Source of the DNA: Parafannyhessea sp902761955
GTDB lineage: Bacteria > Actinomycetota > Coriobacteriia > Coriobacteriales > Atopobiaceae
Assembly (NCBI GenBank): GCA_902761955.1
Contig: CACWMM010000021.1
Location: 1-25,518 of the forward strand
DNA: 25,518 nucleotides
Direction of reading: 5' to 3'
How positions within the stretch are numbered: position 1 is the first letter of the stretch; every line of letters begins with the position of its first letter. A program made the position numbers and the translations under genes. Shown piece by piece: positions 1 to 7,327 of the stretch. The notes beneath the pieces are model-generated. The model saw only the letters and a list, made by a program, of their open reading frames with translations. It made no database searches and had not been told where the DNA came from.

Positions 1-354
1 AGTGCCTTTCTCCTGAGCATAGGCCCTCCGCGTGGTCTGGCATTGCCATCTTATGTATAACGATTATACCTGCGCTTTGTCAATTTGCAGACCATAAATA
101 TGCCCTGTATTGTCAATTTGCAAACTCAAAGTATTGCTCATTCTGTCAATTTGCAAACCAAAGACCAGGCCCATTTTGTCAACTTGCAACACCATGCAAG
201 CTTTCAGCAAGGTGGGCCGCCCATGGGTAACGGTCGCGTGCGGTGGTGTCAGCGCGTGCGACCGCCCGCGCGGGGTTAGAATGCTTGCGCGCGGCGTGGG
301 CATGACGCGCGATGGCTTTGGCATTGGTTTCAGTTGCATGCAGGGAGGCATTTG
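1..354. other. Intergenic region upstream of first gene
   Basis: No convincing gene is seen here. The first 200 bases are AT-rich and hold the 33-bp-period repeats described separately; after about 200 the composition returns to high GC. Open frames on both strands are low-complexity Arg/Ala-rich translations typical of non-coding frames in GC-rich DNA. A sequence around 52-70 (TATAACGATTATACC) is promoter-like but I cannot assign it. Confidence 0.6.
78..188. repeat. Four iteron-like repeats, exact 33-bp period
   Basis: The core TGTCAATTTGCA occurs at 78-89, 111-122 and 144-155, and as TGTCAACTTGCA (one change) at 177-188. Start-to-start spacing is exactly 33 bp each time, about three helical turns, so all copies face one side of the DNA. 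Flanking bases (often AC or ACC just after the core) are partly shared and the 18-20 bp between cores are not conserved. The core includes the palindrome TTTGCAAA in copies 2 and 3. Evenly phased sites like this suggest binding sites for a protein (operator array, iteron or segregation site); this is inference. Confidence 0.75.
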
Positions 355-750
355 GTGGCACAGGGCAGGCGCACGGGCGAGAAGAACCGGCCCCACGGCG
401 GAAGCGACGCCGGGGACGCAAGGCAGCTGCCAGCTGGCAGGGCATCCGCGCTTGCGGCGTTGGAACTTGCGCTTGGGCTTGCGTGCCCCGCGCTTGGCTG
501 GGCGTACCTGCACGTGGTGAGCGCGGCGGGCGGAGGCTCCGCTGGCGGCGACACCCCGGCGTACGAGCTTCTGCTGCTTGGGTGGCTCGCGTGCGCCGCC
601 GTCGGCTCCGTGCTGGGCGTCGCCCTGCGGGGCGTCATGCGCCGCAACGTGGCCTGGCGCATCGGACGCGCGATGTGCGTCGCGTTTTTGGCGCTGTTCG
701 TGGCCATGGCCGCGGTCCTTCTCGTCTTCCTCACCACGTTCGCGGGGTAG
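355..750 (+). CDS. Small membrane protein of unknown function
   Basis: I do not recognise the family. From the GTG at 355 it gives 131 residues: a polar, charged N-terminus of about 30 residues followed by three likely membrane segments (roughly residues 34-56, 70-93 and 104-127). GTG 355 is chosen because AGGGAGG at 342-348 lies six bases upstream; the longer TTG start at 334 has no such site, and TTG 352 would be too close. It is followed by a 200-base gap, so it is probably a separate transcription unit from the next gene. The hydrophobic pattern argues for a real protein rather than a GC-rich random frame, but there is no functional clue. Confidence 0.55.
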   Translation: MAQGRRTGEKNRPHGGSDAGDARQLPAGRASALAALELALGLACPALGWAYLHVVSAAGGGSAGGDTPAYELLLLGWLACAAVGSVLGVALRGVMRRNVAWRIGRAMCVAFLALFVAMAAVLLVFLTTFAG

Positions 751-884
751 CCGCCGCCCCGTCGCACGGCGCCCTCGTCCGTGTCGCGTGCCACCGCCAC
801 CGCGCCCGCGCAAGTTTGTGCGAGGCGTGTCGATTCGCGCCCAGCCTCCCCGTGCCTTGCGGAAGCGTCGCCCAGCGTCCAATA

Positions 885-897
885 TGAACACTGTTCA
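885..897. promoter_or_regulatory. TetR-type operator candidate
   Basis: TGAACACTGTTCA is a perfect palindrome with 6-bp arms around a central C, in a short AT-rich patch 62 bases before the start of the membrane-protein/TetR pair. Its size and position fit the site of the TetR regulator encoded two genes downstream (autoregulation). A -10-like TACAAC lies at 900-905, so a bound repressor would cover the promoter. The assignment of regulator to site is inference. Confidence 0.5.
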
Positions 898-959
898 CAT
901 ACAACGCAACAAGCCCGCGCGGGCGAGAAGAGCCCGCGTGGCGGATGGGGGAGTCCACC

Positions 960-1694
960 ATGAGTGATGCAACAACCGCGGCCCAGGCCGCGTCCGCGAG
1001 CGCCGCGGTGCCGGTGCGCGATGCCATGCCCAGGCCCATGCGCGTCGCAGAGAGCGTGTTCGACATCTGCTACCTGCTGTTCGATCTTGCGGCCGCAGTG
1101 ACGTTCTTCTCGCTCGTGCACGGCCGCGCCGTCTTCCTGCTGTACGGTGCGCTCGCCCTCGTGCTCGGCGGGGGAGACGCGTTCCACCTGGTGCCGCGCG
1201 TGCAGATGCACCTGCGCGGCGTGCGGCCCAACACCACCGCCAGACTCGGCCTGGGCACGCAGGTGGCATCGGTCACCATGACCGTCTTCTACGTGCTCCT
1301 TTACTTCATCTGGCGCCGGCTCTTCCCGGGCGTCGGCGTCCCCGCGGCCGTCCCCGCCCTCATATTCGCCACGGCCGCGCTGCGCATCGCGCTCTGCCTC
1401 ATGCCGCAGAACGACTGGCACTCCGGGCGCGAGAACCTGCGCTGGTCCCTGTACCGCAACGTGCCGTTCGCCGTCACGGGCGTGCTGGTCATCGTGCTGT
1501 TTGCAACGTCGGGCAACGCTGGCGGCCTTGGCATGTGGCGCATGTGCATTGCCATCGCGCTCAGCTTTGGCTTCTATCTTCCGGTTACCTTCCTGGCAAA
1601 GCGCATTCCCGCGGTGGGCGCGCTCATGCTGCCCAAGACCGTCACGTACATGTGGATGATCTGCATGGGCCTGCAGCTGCTGCACCGCCTGTAG
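960..1694 (+). CDS. Multi-pass membrane protein, likely TetR-controlled
   Basis: The product is 244 residues with about seven hydrophobic segments separated by short charged loops, including Arg-rich cytoplasmic turns. I do not recognise a transporter signature; similar 7-TM proteins of unknown role occur next to TetR regulators in Gram-positive anaerobes (general recollection, not a search). ATG 960 is preferred over ATG 945 because GGGGGAG at 947-953 is six bases upstream, whereas 945 has no clear ribosome site. The TetR gene begins nine bases after the stop, so the two are almost certainly cotranscribed. Its likely role is a membrane function (transport or stress) induced by the ligand of the TetR protein; this is inference. 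Confidence 0.75.
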   Translation: MSDATTAAQAASASAAVPVRDAMPRPMRVAESVFDICYLLFDLAAAVTFFSLVHGRAVFLLYGALALVLGGGDAFHLVPRVQMHLRGVRPNTTARLGLGTQVASVTMTVFYVLLYFIWRRLFPGVGVPAAVPALIFATAALRIALCLMPQNDWHSGRENLRWSLYRNVPFAVTGVLVIVLFATSGNAGGLGMWRMCIAIALSFGFYLPVTFLAKRIPAVGALMLPKTVTYMWMICMGLQLLHRL

Positions 1695-1703
1695 GGTCGC
1701 GCC

Positions 1704-2267
1704 ATGAAGCCGCAGGCAACCTCAAGGGAGGCCATCCTTACGCAGTGCCGCGCCATCGTGCGGCGGCAGGGCCTCTCGGGCATCAGCGCGCGCGGCGTGG
1801 CCGCGGCCGCGGGCGTGGCCACGGGCACGCTGTACCACTACTTTCCGGACAAGCGCGCGCTCCTTATGGCCGTTGTTGCGGATGTCTGGCGCGACGTGTT
1901 CAGCCTGGACGGCGCCCCGCGCGACTGCGCAGACTTCTGCCAGTACGTGGACGCCATCTATACCGGCGCGCGCGAGCGCCTTGCCGCCTATCCGGGCTTC
2001 GCGCAGGGTCACGGCCTGGAGCTCGTGGCCATGACCGGCCAGGAGGACGAGGGCCGCGCGCGCATGCAGGCGTTTCTGGACGGCGTGGGCAGCCAGCTGC
2101 AAGTGGCGCTCCGCCGCGACCCGCGCGTGCGGCCGGAGGCGCTCGCCGGCGACCTCACGCCCCACAGGCTCGCGAGCTTCGTCACGCGCAACGTGCTGGC
2201 CGGCCTCGTGCTGGGCCAACCCACCTGCAGCGACCTGCTCGCCGTGCTGCGCGCCGCGCTGTACTAA
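1704..2267 (+). CDS. TetR/AcrR family transcriptional regulator
   Basis: This 187-residue protein has a typical TetR N-terminus: helix 1 with REAILTQCRAIVRRQG, then the helix-turn-helix with ISARGVAAAAGVATGTLYHYFPDK (split here as ISARGVAAAAGV / ATGTLYHYFPDK) around residues 26-50, where the TLYHYFxxK recognition-helix signature is diagnostic. The C-terminal ligand-binding part is poorly conserved, as is usual. It lies nine bases after the membrane-protein gene and probably represses that pair through the palindrome at 885-897. The ribosome site is weak, so translation may be coupled to the upstream gene. The ligand cannot be predicted. Confidence 0.9.
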   Translation: MKPQATSREAILTQCRAIVRRQGLSGISARGVAAAAGVATGTLYHYFPDKRALLMAVVADVWRDVFSLDGAPRDCADFCQYVDAIYTGARERLAAYPGFAQGHGLELVAMTGQEDEGRARMQAFLDGVGSQLQVALRRDPRVRPEALAGDLTPHRLASFVTRNVLAGLVLGQPTCSDLLAVLRAALY

Positions 2268-2277
2268 CGTCCGCCAT

Positions 2278-3147
2278 GTGCGTGAGGAGCTGGGCCAGAT
2301 GATGGAGGACCGCTACGCCGAGCTCCGCGCAAAGGGCATGGGCGAGAAGGACGCGGCCTTTACGGCGATAGCAGAGTTCGGGGGCCTGGAGGAGGTCCGC
2401 GAGTCGCTGGGCTTAGGCGCGCAGCCCGCCGCAGCGCAACCCGCCGCAGCGCAGCCCGCGGCTGCACAGCCCGCGTGCCAGCGTCCTGCCGCGGCGAGCG
2501 CCTCGGCGGCGCAGACAGCTCCGCCCCGTCCGCAGGGCACGTCGGGCCCGGTTCCGCCCCACGTGGAGCAGCCGCCGCAGCTAGGCTCCGCCAGCCCAGA
2601 AAAGCGTCACAACCACAGACGCCACGTTCTTCTCGTTACGTGCATCGTTGTCGCGGCAGTCGTCGCGGCCGTCGCGTGGAACGGAGTCTCCGCCGGCATC
2701 CGCGGCGCGTTTGGGGATGGCACACCCATCGGCCAGAGTGCGTCGTCGGGCGCGTCGGGCAAGGTAGAGAAGGACGTGGACGCAAGCTTCGGCTCCGTGG
2801 ACGTGGACGTAGACATGGCCGACGTCGTGGTGCGTGCGGGGGATTCCGCGCACGTGAGCTGCACGGGTGCGAAGGAGTTCTCGTACGCCTGCGACGTGAA
2901 GGGCGACGTCCTGACCGTGACCCAGGAGGCAAGGCGCGAGCACGTTCGCGGCACGGGCGGCAAGGTCGTCGTGACCGTGCCGCGCGGAGCGTCCCTCAGA
3001 CGCGTGACGGCGGAGTGCGAGATGGGCGACGTGACGCTCAACGGCAAGAGCATGGGGTCAAGCTATGCCACCCACGGCAGCGGCAACTCCGGCAGCCAGA
3101 CCCTCAAAGCCACGTCGGAGATGGATGACATCACCGTCGGCAACTAG
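2278..3147 (+). CDS. Membrane-anchored DUF4097-like protein with prefix domain
   Basis: The product has 289 residues. Residues 1-47 resemble the small helical domain found before DUF1700/permease-type membrane proteins (MEDRYAELRAKGMGEKDAA, then FGGLEEVRESLG). A Pro/Ala/Gln linker follows with a five-residue AQPAA repeat from about residue 48, then one membrane segment at about 115-134, and a repetitive beta-rich extracellular domain (VDASFGSVDVDVDMADVVV..., later GDVTLNGKS) typical of DUF4097-like putative adhesins. The start is uncertain: GTG 2278 lacks a good ribosome site, and prefix domains normally have about ten more residues at the N-terminus, so the gene may be 5'-truncated or translated by coupling to the TetR gene ten bases upstream. 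A role in envelope stress or surface sensing is inference. Confidence 0.7.
   Translation: MREELGQMMEDRYAELRAKGMGEKDAAFTAIAEFGGLEEVRESLGLGAQPAAAQPAAAQPAAAQPACQRPAAASASAAQTAPPRPQGTSGPVPPHVEQPPQLGSASPEKRHNHRRHVLLVTCIVVAAVVAAVAWNGVSAGIRGAFGDGTPIGQSASSGASGKVEKDVDASFGSVDVDVDMADVVVRAGDSAHVSCTGAKEFSYACDVKGDVLTVTQEARREHVRGTGGKVVVTVPRGASLRRVTAECEMGDVTLNGKSMGSSYATHGSGNSGSQTLKATSEMDDITVGN
2419..2476. repeat. 15-bp tandem repeat inside the linker
   Basis: About four copies of a 15-bp unit (variants of GCAGCCCGCCGCAGC) encode the AQPAA repeat of the linker. The unit is a multiple of three, so copy-number changes would lengthen or shorten the linker without breaking the frame. Confidence 0.7.
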
Positions 3148-3214
3148 CCACCCAAAGGCCCTGGCACAAGTCGACGGGCATCTTAGCAAGTGAGACGCAC
3201 GCCTCCTTCCCGTG

Positions 3215-3225
3215 CGAATAATTCG
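3215..3225. promoter_or_regulatory. Palindrome upstream of polysaccharide locus
   Basis: CGAATAATTCG is a perfect palindrome (CGAAT/ATTCG around a central A) in the 269-base gap before the LCP gene. It may be a regulator site; no bound protein can be named. Confidence 0.3.
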
Positions 3226-3307
3226 TGTAATGCCAGCATGCGTCGGCGTGTGGTGGTGCCAAAACAATAGACTGAAGCATCGTGGATGTTAAGCCTACGT
3301 TCAGCGC

Positions 3308-3319
3308 CGTATGCATACG
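3308..3319. promoter_or_regulatory. 12-bp palindrome before LCP gene
   Basis: CGTATGCATACG is a perfect 12-bp palindrome about 98 bases before the LCP start, in the gap that must hold the promoter of the first polysaccharide genes. It is an operator candidate; apart from the two palindromes I see nothing else definite in 3148-3416. Confidence 0.35.
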
Positions 3320-3416
3320 TGGGTTGCTATCTATCGTCCGTGGCGGCAGTCGCCAAGGCTGCGCCTCGCCTGCAAACCCAAGCTCATCGTGAGTCCGCCC
3401 GAAGGGAAGCGCAACA

Positions 3417-4697
3417 GTGACCGATTACAGTAACGGTCCGGAAGGCACGACCAGCCATCCAAAGCATGCACGCCACGCAAGGCAGCCGCAAGGCACTCCG
3501 GCGGCAACACCGGCAAACGATTTTGCGCAGGACGTATCCACACGGAGCGAAAGTCTGCCCCGCGCGGCGGCCTCTCCGCTCCCGGCGGATTCGCCCACTG
3601 CACACCACCCCAGCCAGGAGGAGGTCCGCAATCTCACGCACCGCGAGCACCGCAAGCGTCGCCTGCCCATCGTGGCTCGCATCCTTCTGGTCGTCGTGGC
3701 AATCGTCGCAGTCGCGGGCATCGCGGCGGCGGCATGGGTGGGTCACCTCAACTCGTCCATGTCCGTGAACGGAAGCGAGGGGCAAAAGCTCTCCCGCGCG
3801 CTCAAGAAGCCGGCTTCCGGCAAGAAGGACGCCCCGTTCTACATGGTCATCATCGGGTCGGACAACCGCGCTGGCGTCGCGGGCTCGCGCTCGGATGTCA
3901 CGATGCTCGCGCGCGTGGATCTCGCGCACAGCACGGTCACCCTCGTCTCCATCCCGCGCGATACCATGGTGCACGCCGCCAACGGATCGACGGAAAAGAT
4001 CAATGCAGAGTACAACAACGGTCCTGCCGCGACCGTCGAGGCGGTCTCCAAGTTCGCCGGTGTGCCCATCACGCACTACATGGCGATGTCGTTCGACGAT
4101 CTGTCTGGCGTGATCGACCGCCTCGGTGGCATAACGGTCAACGTTCCGGAGGCGTTCACCTCGCGCGATGGCTATCGCTTCACCAAGGGCGACCAGAACA
4201 TCAGCGGCGTGGAGGCCTTCAGCTACGTGCGAGACCGCTACAACGAGTCCGGCGGCGACTTCGGCCGCGCGCAGGCCCAGCGCCAGGTGGTAGAGGCCAT
4301 CGCTCGCAAGGCCCTCGCGAGCCCGGTGACGGAGCTCCCCGGCGTGGTCGAGGCCCTCGCAGGCTCCGTCAGCACGGACCTCTCCGTCACGGACCTCGTG
4401 TCGTGGGCCACCACGGTCAAGGGCTCCGGCATTCGCCTCAAGGTGTACTCCGCCGTCGTGCCCAGCTACTCGCTCAGCCAGAATGGCGTCTCCTACGTCG
4501 GCACCATGTACAATGAGTGGCGCGCCATGATGCAGCGCGTGGATGCCGGCATGGATCCAAACGATGCCAACGCCCAGGTGCCAAGGGCACAGGCAAGCAA
4601 CACCGCCCTCGGGGCTGCGGAAAACGCCGCGTCTCCCAGGGACTACCAGCAGCTCGCGGCAAATGCGGGCCTTACAACGAACGACGTCGCCCACTAG
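3417..4697 (+). CDS. LytR-CpsA-Psr (LCP) family glycopolymer transferase
   Basis: LCP enzymes move lipid-linked glycopolymers onto peptidoglycan outside the cell. The 426-residue product has a long Pro/Ala/His-rich cytoplasmic N-terminus (1-80), one membrane anchor (about 85-107), then the LCP domain: GSDNR near 147, SDVTMLARVD, the SIPRDTMV block, KINAEYNNG, DLSGVIDRLGGITVNVPE and YVRDRYN...GDFGRAQAQRQVV. The Arg and Asp residues used for pyrophosphate and metal binding are present. GTG 3417 follows GAAGGGAAG (3401-3409) by about seven bases. It opens the polysaccharide locus, which fits a role in attaching the finished polymer to the wall. The C-terminal tail of about 60 residues is low-complexity. 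Confidence 0.93.
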   Translation: MTDYSNGPEGTTSHPKHARHARQPQGTPAATPANDFAQDVSTRSESLPRAAASPLPADSPTAHHPSQEEVRNLTHREHRKRRLPIVARILLVVVAIVAVAGIAAAAWVGHLNSSMSVNGSEGQKLSRALKKPASGKKDAPFYMVIIGSDNRAGVAGSRSDVTMLARVDLAHSTVTLVSIPRDTMVHAANGSTEKINAEYNNGPAATVEAVSKFAGVPITHYMAMSFDDLSGVIDRLGGITVNVPEAFTSRDGYRFTKGDQNISGVEAFSYVRDRYNESGGDFGRAQAQRQVVEAIARKALASPVTELPGVVEALAGSVSTDLSVTDLVSWATTVKGSGIRLKVYSAVVPSYSLSQNGVSYVGTMYNEWRAMMQRVDAGMDPNDANAQVPRAQASNTALGAAENAASPRDYQQLAANAGLTTNDVAH

Positions 4698-4742
4698 GCG
4701 GCATGCATACTTGTCCATCAAGGCGCTATGCGAGGCGCCGCC
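4697..4742 (+). other. Possible mRNA hairpin between lcp and wzz-like genes
   Basis: GGCGGC (4697-4702) can pair with GCCGCC (4737-4742), and GGCGC (4722-4726) can alternatively pair with GCGCC (4735-4739). There is no T-run, so it is not a clear terminator; it may tune expression across the 73-base gap. Confidence 0.3.
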
Positions 4743-4770
4743 AGTAACGCACGGCCAGAAGGGAACACGC

Positions 4771-5433
4771 ATGACCCTGCTCGAACTCCTACAGCTCCTC
4801 AAGAAGCACCTCAGGTTGGTGGTGCTTCTTCCCATCCTGTGCGCAGCCGCCGTGGGTGCCTACTCCGTGCTGTTCATGCGCAACACGTATACCGCAAGCA
4901 CCAGCATGTACGTGCTCGCACAGAGCGACGAGTCATCTAACGCGGCCAACCTCTCGCAGGACCTCAATGCCTCCCAGATGCTCACGAACGACGTTGCGAA
5001 GCTGCTTCAGAGTGACCGCATCGTTGCCAAGACGGGCAAGCAGGTGGGCGTACCACAGCTCAGGGGCTATAAGGTGAACGTTGCGAGCGAGACCACGTCC
5101 CGCGTTATCACGCTGTCCGTTACGGGTCCCGATGCGCAGATTGCAGCGACTGTCGCTAACAAAATGGTGAAAAACGTATCCGATGTTGCGAAGAGGGTCA
5201 TGAACGTTAAGGCCGTAAATTCCATCGACCGTGCGACTGCCCCGTCGACTCCTAGCGGCCCCAAGCGCGCGCTTTACGTCCTCGTCGCGGCTTTGGCGGG
5301 CTTCTTTGCAGCGGTTGTGATCGTCGTCGTGTCGGACATGCTCAACACTAAAATTCGTGGCCAGCATGATCTTGAGCAGGTTGTGCCCGTGCCCGTCATC
5401 GGCCGTATTCCCGTGACCAAGGGGGGAAGGTAA
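4771..5433 (+). CDS. Wzz/CpsC-type polysaccharide copolymerase
   Basis: This 220-residue protein has the standard topology: a short cytoplasmic N-terminus (LLELLQLLKKHL), TM1 (about 16-35), an extracytoplasmic Wzz region with the beta segment TYTASTSMYVLA and a helical stretch, the Pro-rich motif TAPSTPSGPKR before TM2 (about 170-190), and a short cytoplasmic tail. Such proteins set polymer length and act as the activating partner of a separate BY-kinase, whose gene follows three bases after the stop. ATG 4771 is preferred over upstream in-frame ATGs because AGAAGGGAA (4757-4765) precedes it and the Wzz domain starts there; the earlier ATGs lie inside the LCP gene. Confidence 0.92.
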   Translation: MTLLELLQLLKKHLRLVVLLPILCAAAVGAYSVLFMRNTYTASTSMYVLAQSDESSNAANLSQDLNASQMLTNDVAKLLQSDRIVAKTGKQVGVPQLRGYKVNVASETTSRVITLSVTGPDAQIAATVANKMVKNVSDVAKRVMNVKAVNSIDRATAPSTPSGPKRALYVLVAALAGFFAAVVIVVVSDMLNTKIRGQHDLEQVVPVPVIGRIPVTKGGR

Positions 5434-5436
5434 GCC

Positions 5437-6393
5437 ATGCCCAGAAAGAGGACAGCCGACGTTCAGGTTCTTCAGAACGCCGTCAAGACGCTTGCTGCAA
5501 ACATCCGATTTGCGTCAGTTGACAATCCTGTGAGGACCATCTGCGTAACCTCATCCATTCCCTCGGAGGGAAAGACCACCACGTCCGTTGCACTCTCGAA
5601 CGCGTTCGCGGAGGGCGGGTCTCGAGTGATACTGCTGGAGTGTGACATGCGTCGTCGTTCGCTTGCCACGGCAATCGGTCACCACGGCAGGTACGGTCTG
5701 TACTCAGTGCTTGCAGGAGAGCACTCCGTGCAAGAGGCGGCCGTCCCCGTCGGCACGTCAAAGCGCCTTTTCTTCCTGGATGCGGAGCCGGGCATCCCCA
5801 ATCCCGCGGACGTTCTGCAGTCAAAGCGCTTCCACACGCTGCTTGCCCAACTCTCCAGTCAGTTCGACTACACAATCGTCGACACGCCGCCCGTCACGGC
5901 ATTCGTAGATGCAGCCGTTGCTGCTTCGGTCGTGGATGCCACGATACTGGTGGTGCGTCAGGACTACACGCACCGCGACGACGTTGTCGCAGCCTATGAG
6001 CAACTGGTCCAGGCTGGTGCCAACGTCATCGGCACGGTGCTCAACTGCTGCGACGCTGCTACGTCAGGCCACTACTATGGCTACTACAAGGAGCGGAGAA
6101 ACGATTCCTACGATGTCGTCGCCCCATCGGCGGATACGGCCCAACCTTTGGGTGCGGCCCCTGCTTCCGCTCCGGTCGAGCCTGCGCGGCCGGCGTCCAA
6201 TCGCGTCTCGTCGTCCGTTTCCGGTGCACGGTCCCCGCGCCCAATCCCGGCAGGTGGCGTGGCTACGCGCGTAAAGCCCGTGAACTCTTCGGTACGCTCA
6301 CAGCGAGCTGCGGGACAGAACGGTCTTGACCAGACGTCCGCCTTCCTCAAGAAAGCTGGCTATGCCCCGCGCATTCCGAATGAGGAGGAGTAA
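5437..6393 (+). CDS. CpsD/CapB-type tyrosine autokinase (BY-kinase)
   Basis: The 318-residue protein carries the three BY-kinase nucleotide motifs: Walker A SIPSEGKTTTS (about 40-50), Walker A' VILLECDMRRRS (about 67-78) and Walker B YTIVDTPP (about 145-152). It controls polymerisation together with the Wzz-like protein encoded just before it. The tyrosine cluster YYGYY with a further SYDVV lies near residues 210-227, not at the C-terminus; an unusual tail of about 90 residues rich in Ala/Pro/Ser/Arg follows, ending in EEE. GGGGGGAAGG before ATG 5437 gives a strong ribosome site. The tail may be a binding extension or low-complexity drift. Confidence 0.93.
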   Translation: MPRKRTADVQVLQNAVKTLAANIRFASVDNPVRTICVTSSIPSEGKTTTSVALSNAFAEGGSRVILLECDMRRRSLATAIGHHGRYGLYSVLAGEHSVQEAAVPVGTSKRLFFLDAEPGIPNPADVLQSKRFHTLLAQLSSQFDYTIVDTPPVTAFVDAAVAASVVDATILVVRQDYTHRDDVVAAYEQLVQAGANVIGTVLNCCDAATSGHYYGYYKERRNDSYDVVAPSADTAQPLGAAPASAPVEPARPASNRVSSSVSGARSPRPIPAGGVATRVKPVNSSVRSQRAAGQNGLDQTSAFLKKAGYAPRIPNEEE

Positions 6394-6445
6394 TGCGAGG
6401 CACACGCTTTCCTCTTAAGCAATACCTGTTCGCGGGGGCATAAGT

Positions 6446-7099
6446 ATGAGGGACATCCACTGCCACATCCTTCCGGGGGTGGACGATGGTTCCCCGGACC
6501 TGGAGTACAGCCTTGCGATGCTTTCGGCTGCCCGTGAGGCGGGCGTCACCAGCATCGTCTGCACTCCGCATTGTCGCGACCCCTATTTCGACTACGATCG
6601 CATGTTTGCTGCGTTTGACGCGCTGCATGCTGCCGCACCAGACTTCCCGCTCTACATGGGCTTCGAGGTCAACCACGCCAAGCTCATGCAGCTTGGCGTG
6701 GAGGAATGGGCCCCGCGTTTGGGGTGTCGCCGTACGGGCCAGTTCCTGCTCGAGCTCGACACGCACTGCACGGCCGATTCCATGGGGGAGTACGAGAGAA
6801 CCATATACGAGCTTCAGGGAATGGGTTGGCGTGTCGTTATAGCACATCCGGAGCGCTACGACGCCATTCGCAAGAACCCAGAGCTTGCACGACGTTTTCT
6901 GCAGCTGGACTGCGACTTGCAGGCTTCGGCAGACTTTATCCGTGGCGGACGGCTCGGAAACAGCGGCAAAACGGCGAAGCGCCTATTCCAGCTGGGACTG
7001 TATCGCTACATAGCAAGCGATGCACATACCGTGGAGCACTACTCCCTTTTATGTCGGGCTTGTGAGGAATATTGCGTCCGCCCGGCACACATGCTTTAA
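6446..7099 (+). CDS. CpsB/YwqE-type PHP tyrosine phosphatase
   Basis: This 217-residue member of the PHP family has metal-binding motifs in the expected order: DIHCHILPGVDDG (3-15), CTPHC near 39-43, ...GFEVN near 72, AHPERY near 132 and SDAH near 191. These manganese-dependent phosphatases dephosphorylate the BY-kinase, completing the Wzz/kinase/phosphatase control module. The gene begins 52 bases after the kinase stop with a modest GCGGGGG site. It is the last gene before a composition change and a regulatory gap, so the control module and the biosynthetic genes may be separate transcription units. Confidence 0.93.
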   Translation: MRDIHCHILPGVDDGSPDLEYSLAMLSAAREAGVTSIVCTPHCRDPYFDYDRMFAAFDALHAAAPDFPLYMGFEVNHAKLMQLGVEEWAPRLGCRRTGQFLLELDTHCTADSMGEYERTIYELQGMGWRVVIAHPERYDAIRKNPELARRFLQLDCDLQASADFIRGGRLGNSGKTAKRLFQLGLYRYIASDAHTVEHYSLLCRACEEYCVRPAHML

Positions 7100-7123
7100 C
7101 AAGGAACTTTCGTTCCCTCACCT

Positions 7124-7160
7124 CTGCTCAGGAATCTAGACTAATTGGATTTCTGAGTAG
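7124..7160. promoter_or_regulatory. 13-bp inverted repeat, possible operator or RNA hairpin
   Basis: CTGCTCAGGAATC (7124-7136) and GATTTCTGAGTAG (7148-7160) pair over 13 positions, with two G-U wobbles in RNA, around an 11-base loop. No T-run follows, so a simple terminator is unlikely. It overlaps the proposed -35 at 7145-7150. Just upstream, GGAAC/GTTCC (7103-7116) forms a second small hairpin after the phosphatase stop. Confidence 0.5.
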
Positions 7161-7172
7161 ATACTGAATAAT
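7145..7172 (+). promoter_or_regulatory. Candidate promoter for biosynthetic genes
   Basis: TTGGAT (7145-7150), a 16-base spacer and AATAAT (7167-7172, five of six consensus bases) make a plausible sigma-70-type promoter in the AT-rich gap before the priming transferase. The -35 is weak and lies in the right arm of the 7124-7160 inverted repeat, as expected for a regulated promoter. Prediction by eye only. Confidence 0.3.
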
Positions 7173-7210
7173 GGTGTAACATACTTGAAGCTGGTAGTTC
7201 GGTTGAATTG

Positions 7211-7318
7211 TTCCCGTTAAAATGGCACATCCAGTTCTAACGATGCAATTATTTGAATTGGCATTCTAGCATCAGGGAAATATGTTGGGTGTGTCGCCCT
7301 AATTTTAACGGGGGGGGG
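7211..7318 (+). promoter_or_regulatory. Leader with long-range inverted repeat and G9 tract
   Basis: CCCGTTAAAAT (7213-7223) is perfectly complementary to ATTTTAACGGG (7302-7312), extendable by two T-G pairs. The right arm runs into nine consecutive G residues (7310-7318), which also form the Shine-Dalgarno region of the ATG at 7328. In the mRNA the pairing could hide the ribosome site, and slippage in the G tract would change spacing and pairing. Function is inference. Confidence 0.45.
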
Positions 7319-7327
7319 CACTTATCG

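Noticed and set aside
78..188. A second, degenerate CRISPR array
   Set aside because: Only about 12-15 of each 33 bases are conserved and the gaps are 18-20 bp, unlike CRISPR repeats and spacers.
330..1685. 451-codon open frame on the minus strand
   Set aside because: It lies opposite the membrane-protein gene and is full of His/Arg/Glu with no hydrophobic or domain pattern. The plus-strand frame has clear membrane helices and a ribosome site, so this is a shadow of GC-rich codon bias.
3384..4835. 483-codon open frame on the minus strand
   Set aside because: It is opposite the LCP gene, whose motifs are unmistakable; the minus frame has no recognisable domain.
7310..7318. G9 tract as a sequencing error
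   Set aside because: Cannot be excluded from one sequence, but the main frame from ATG 7328 is unaffected by its length, so it does not act as an artefact that breaks a gene.
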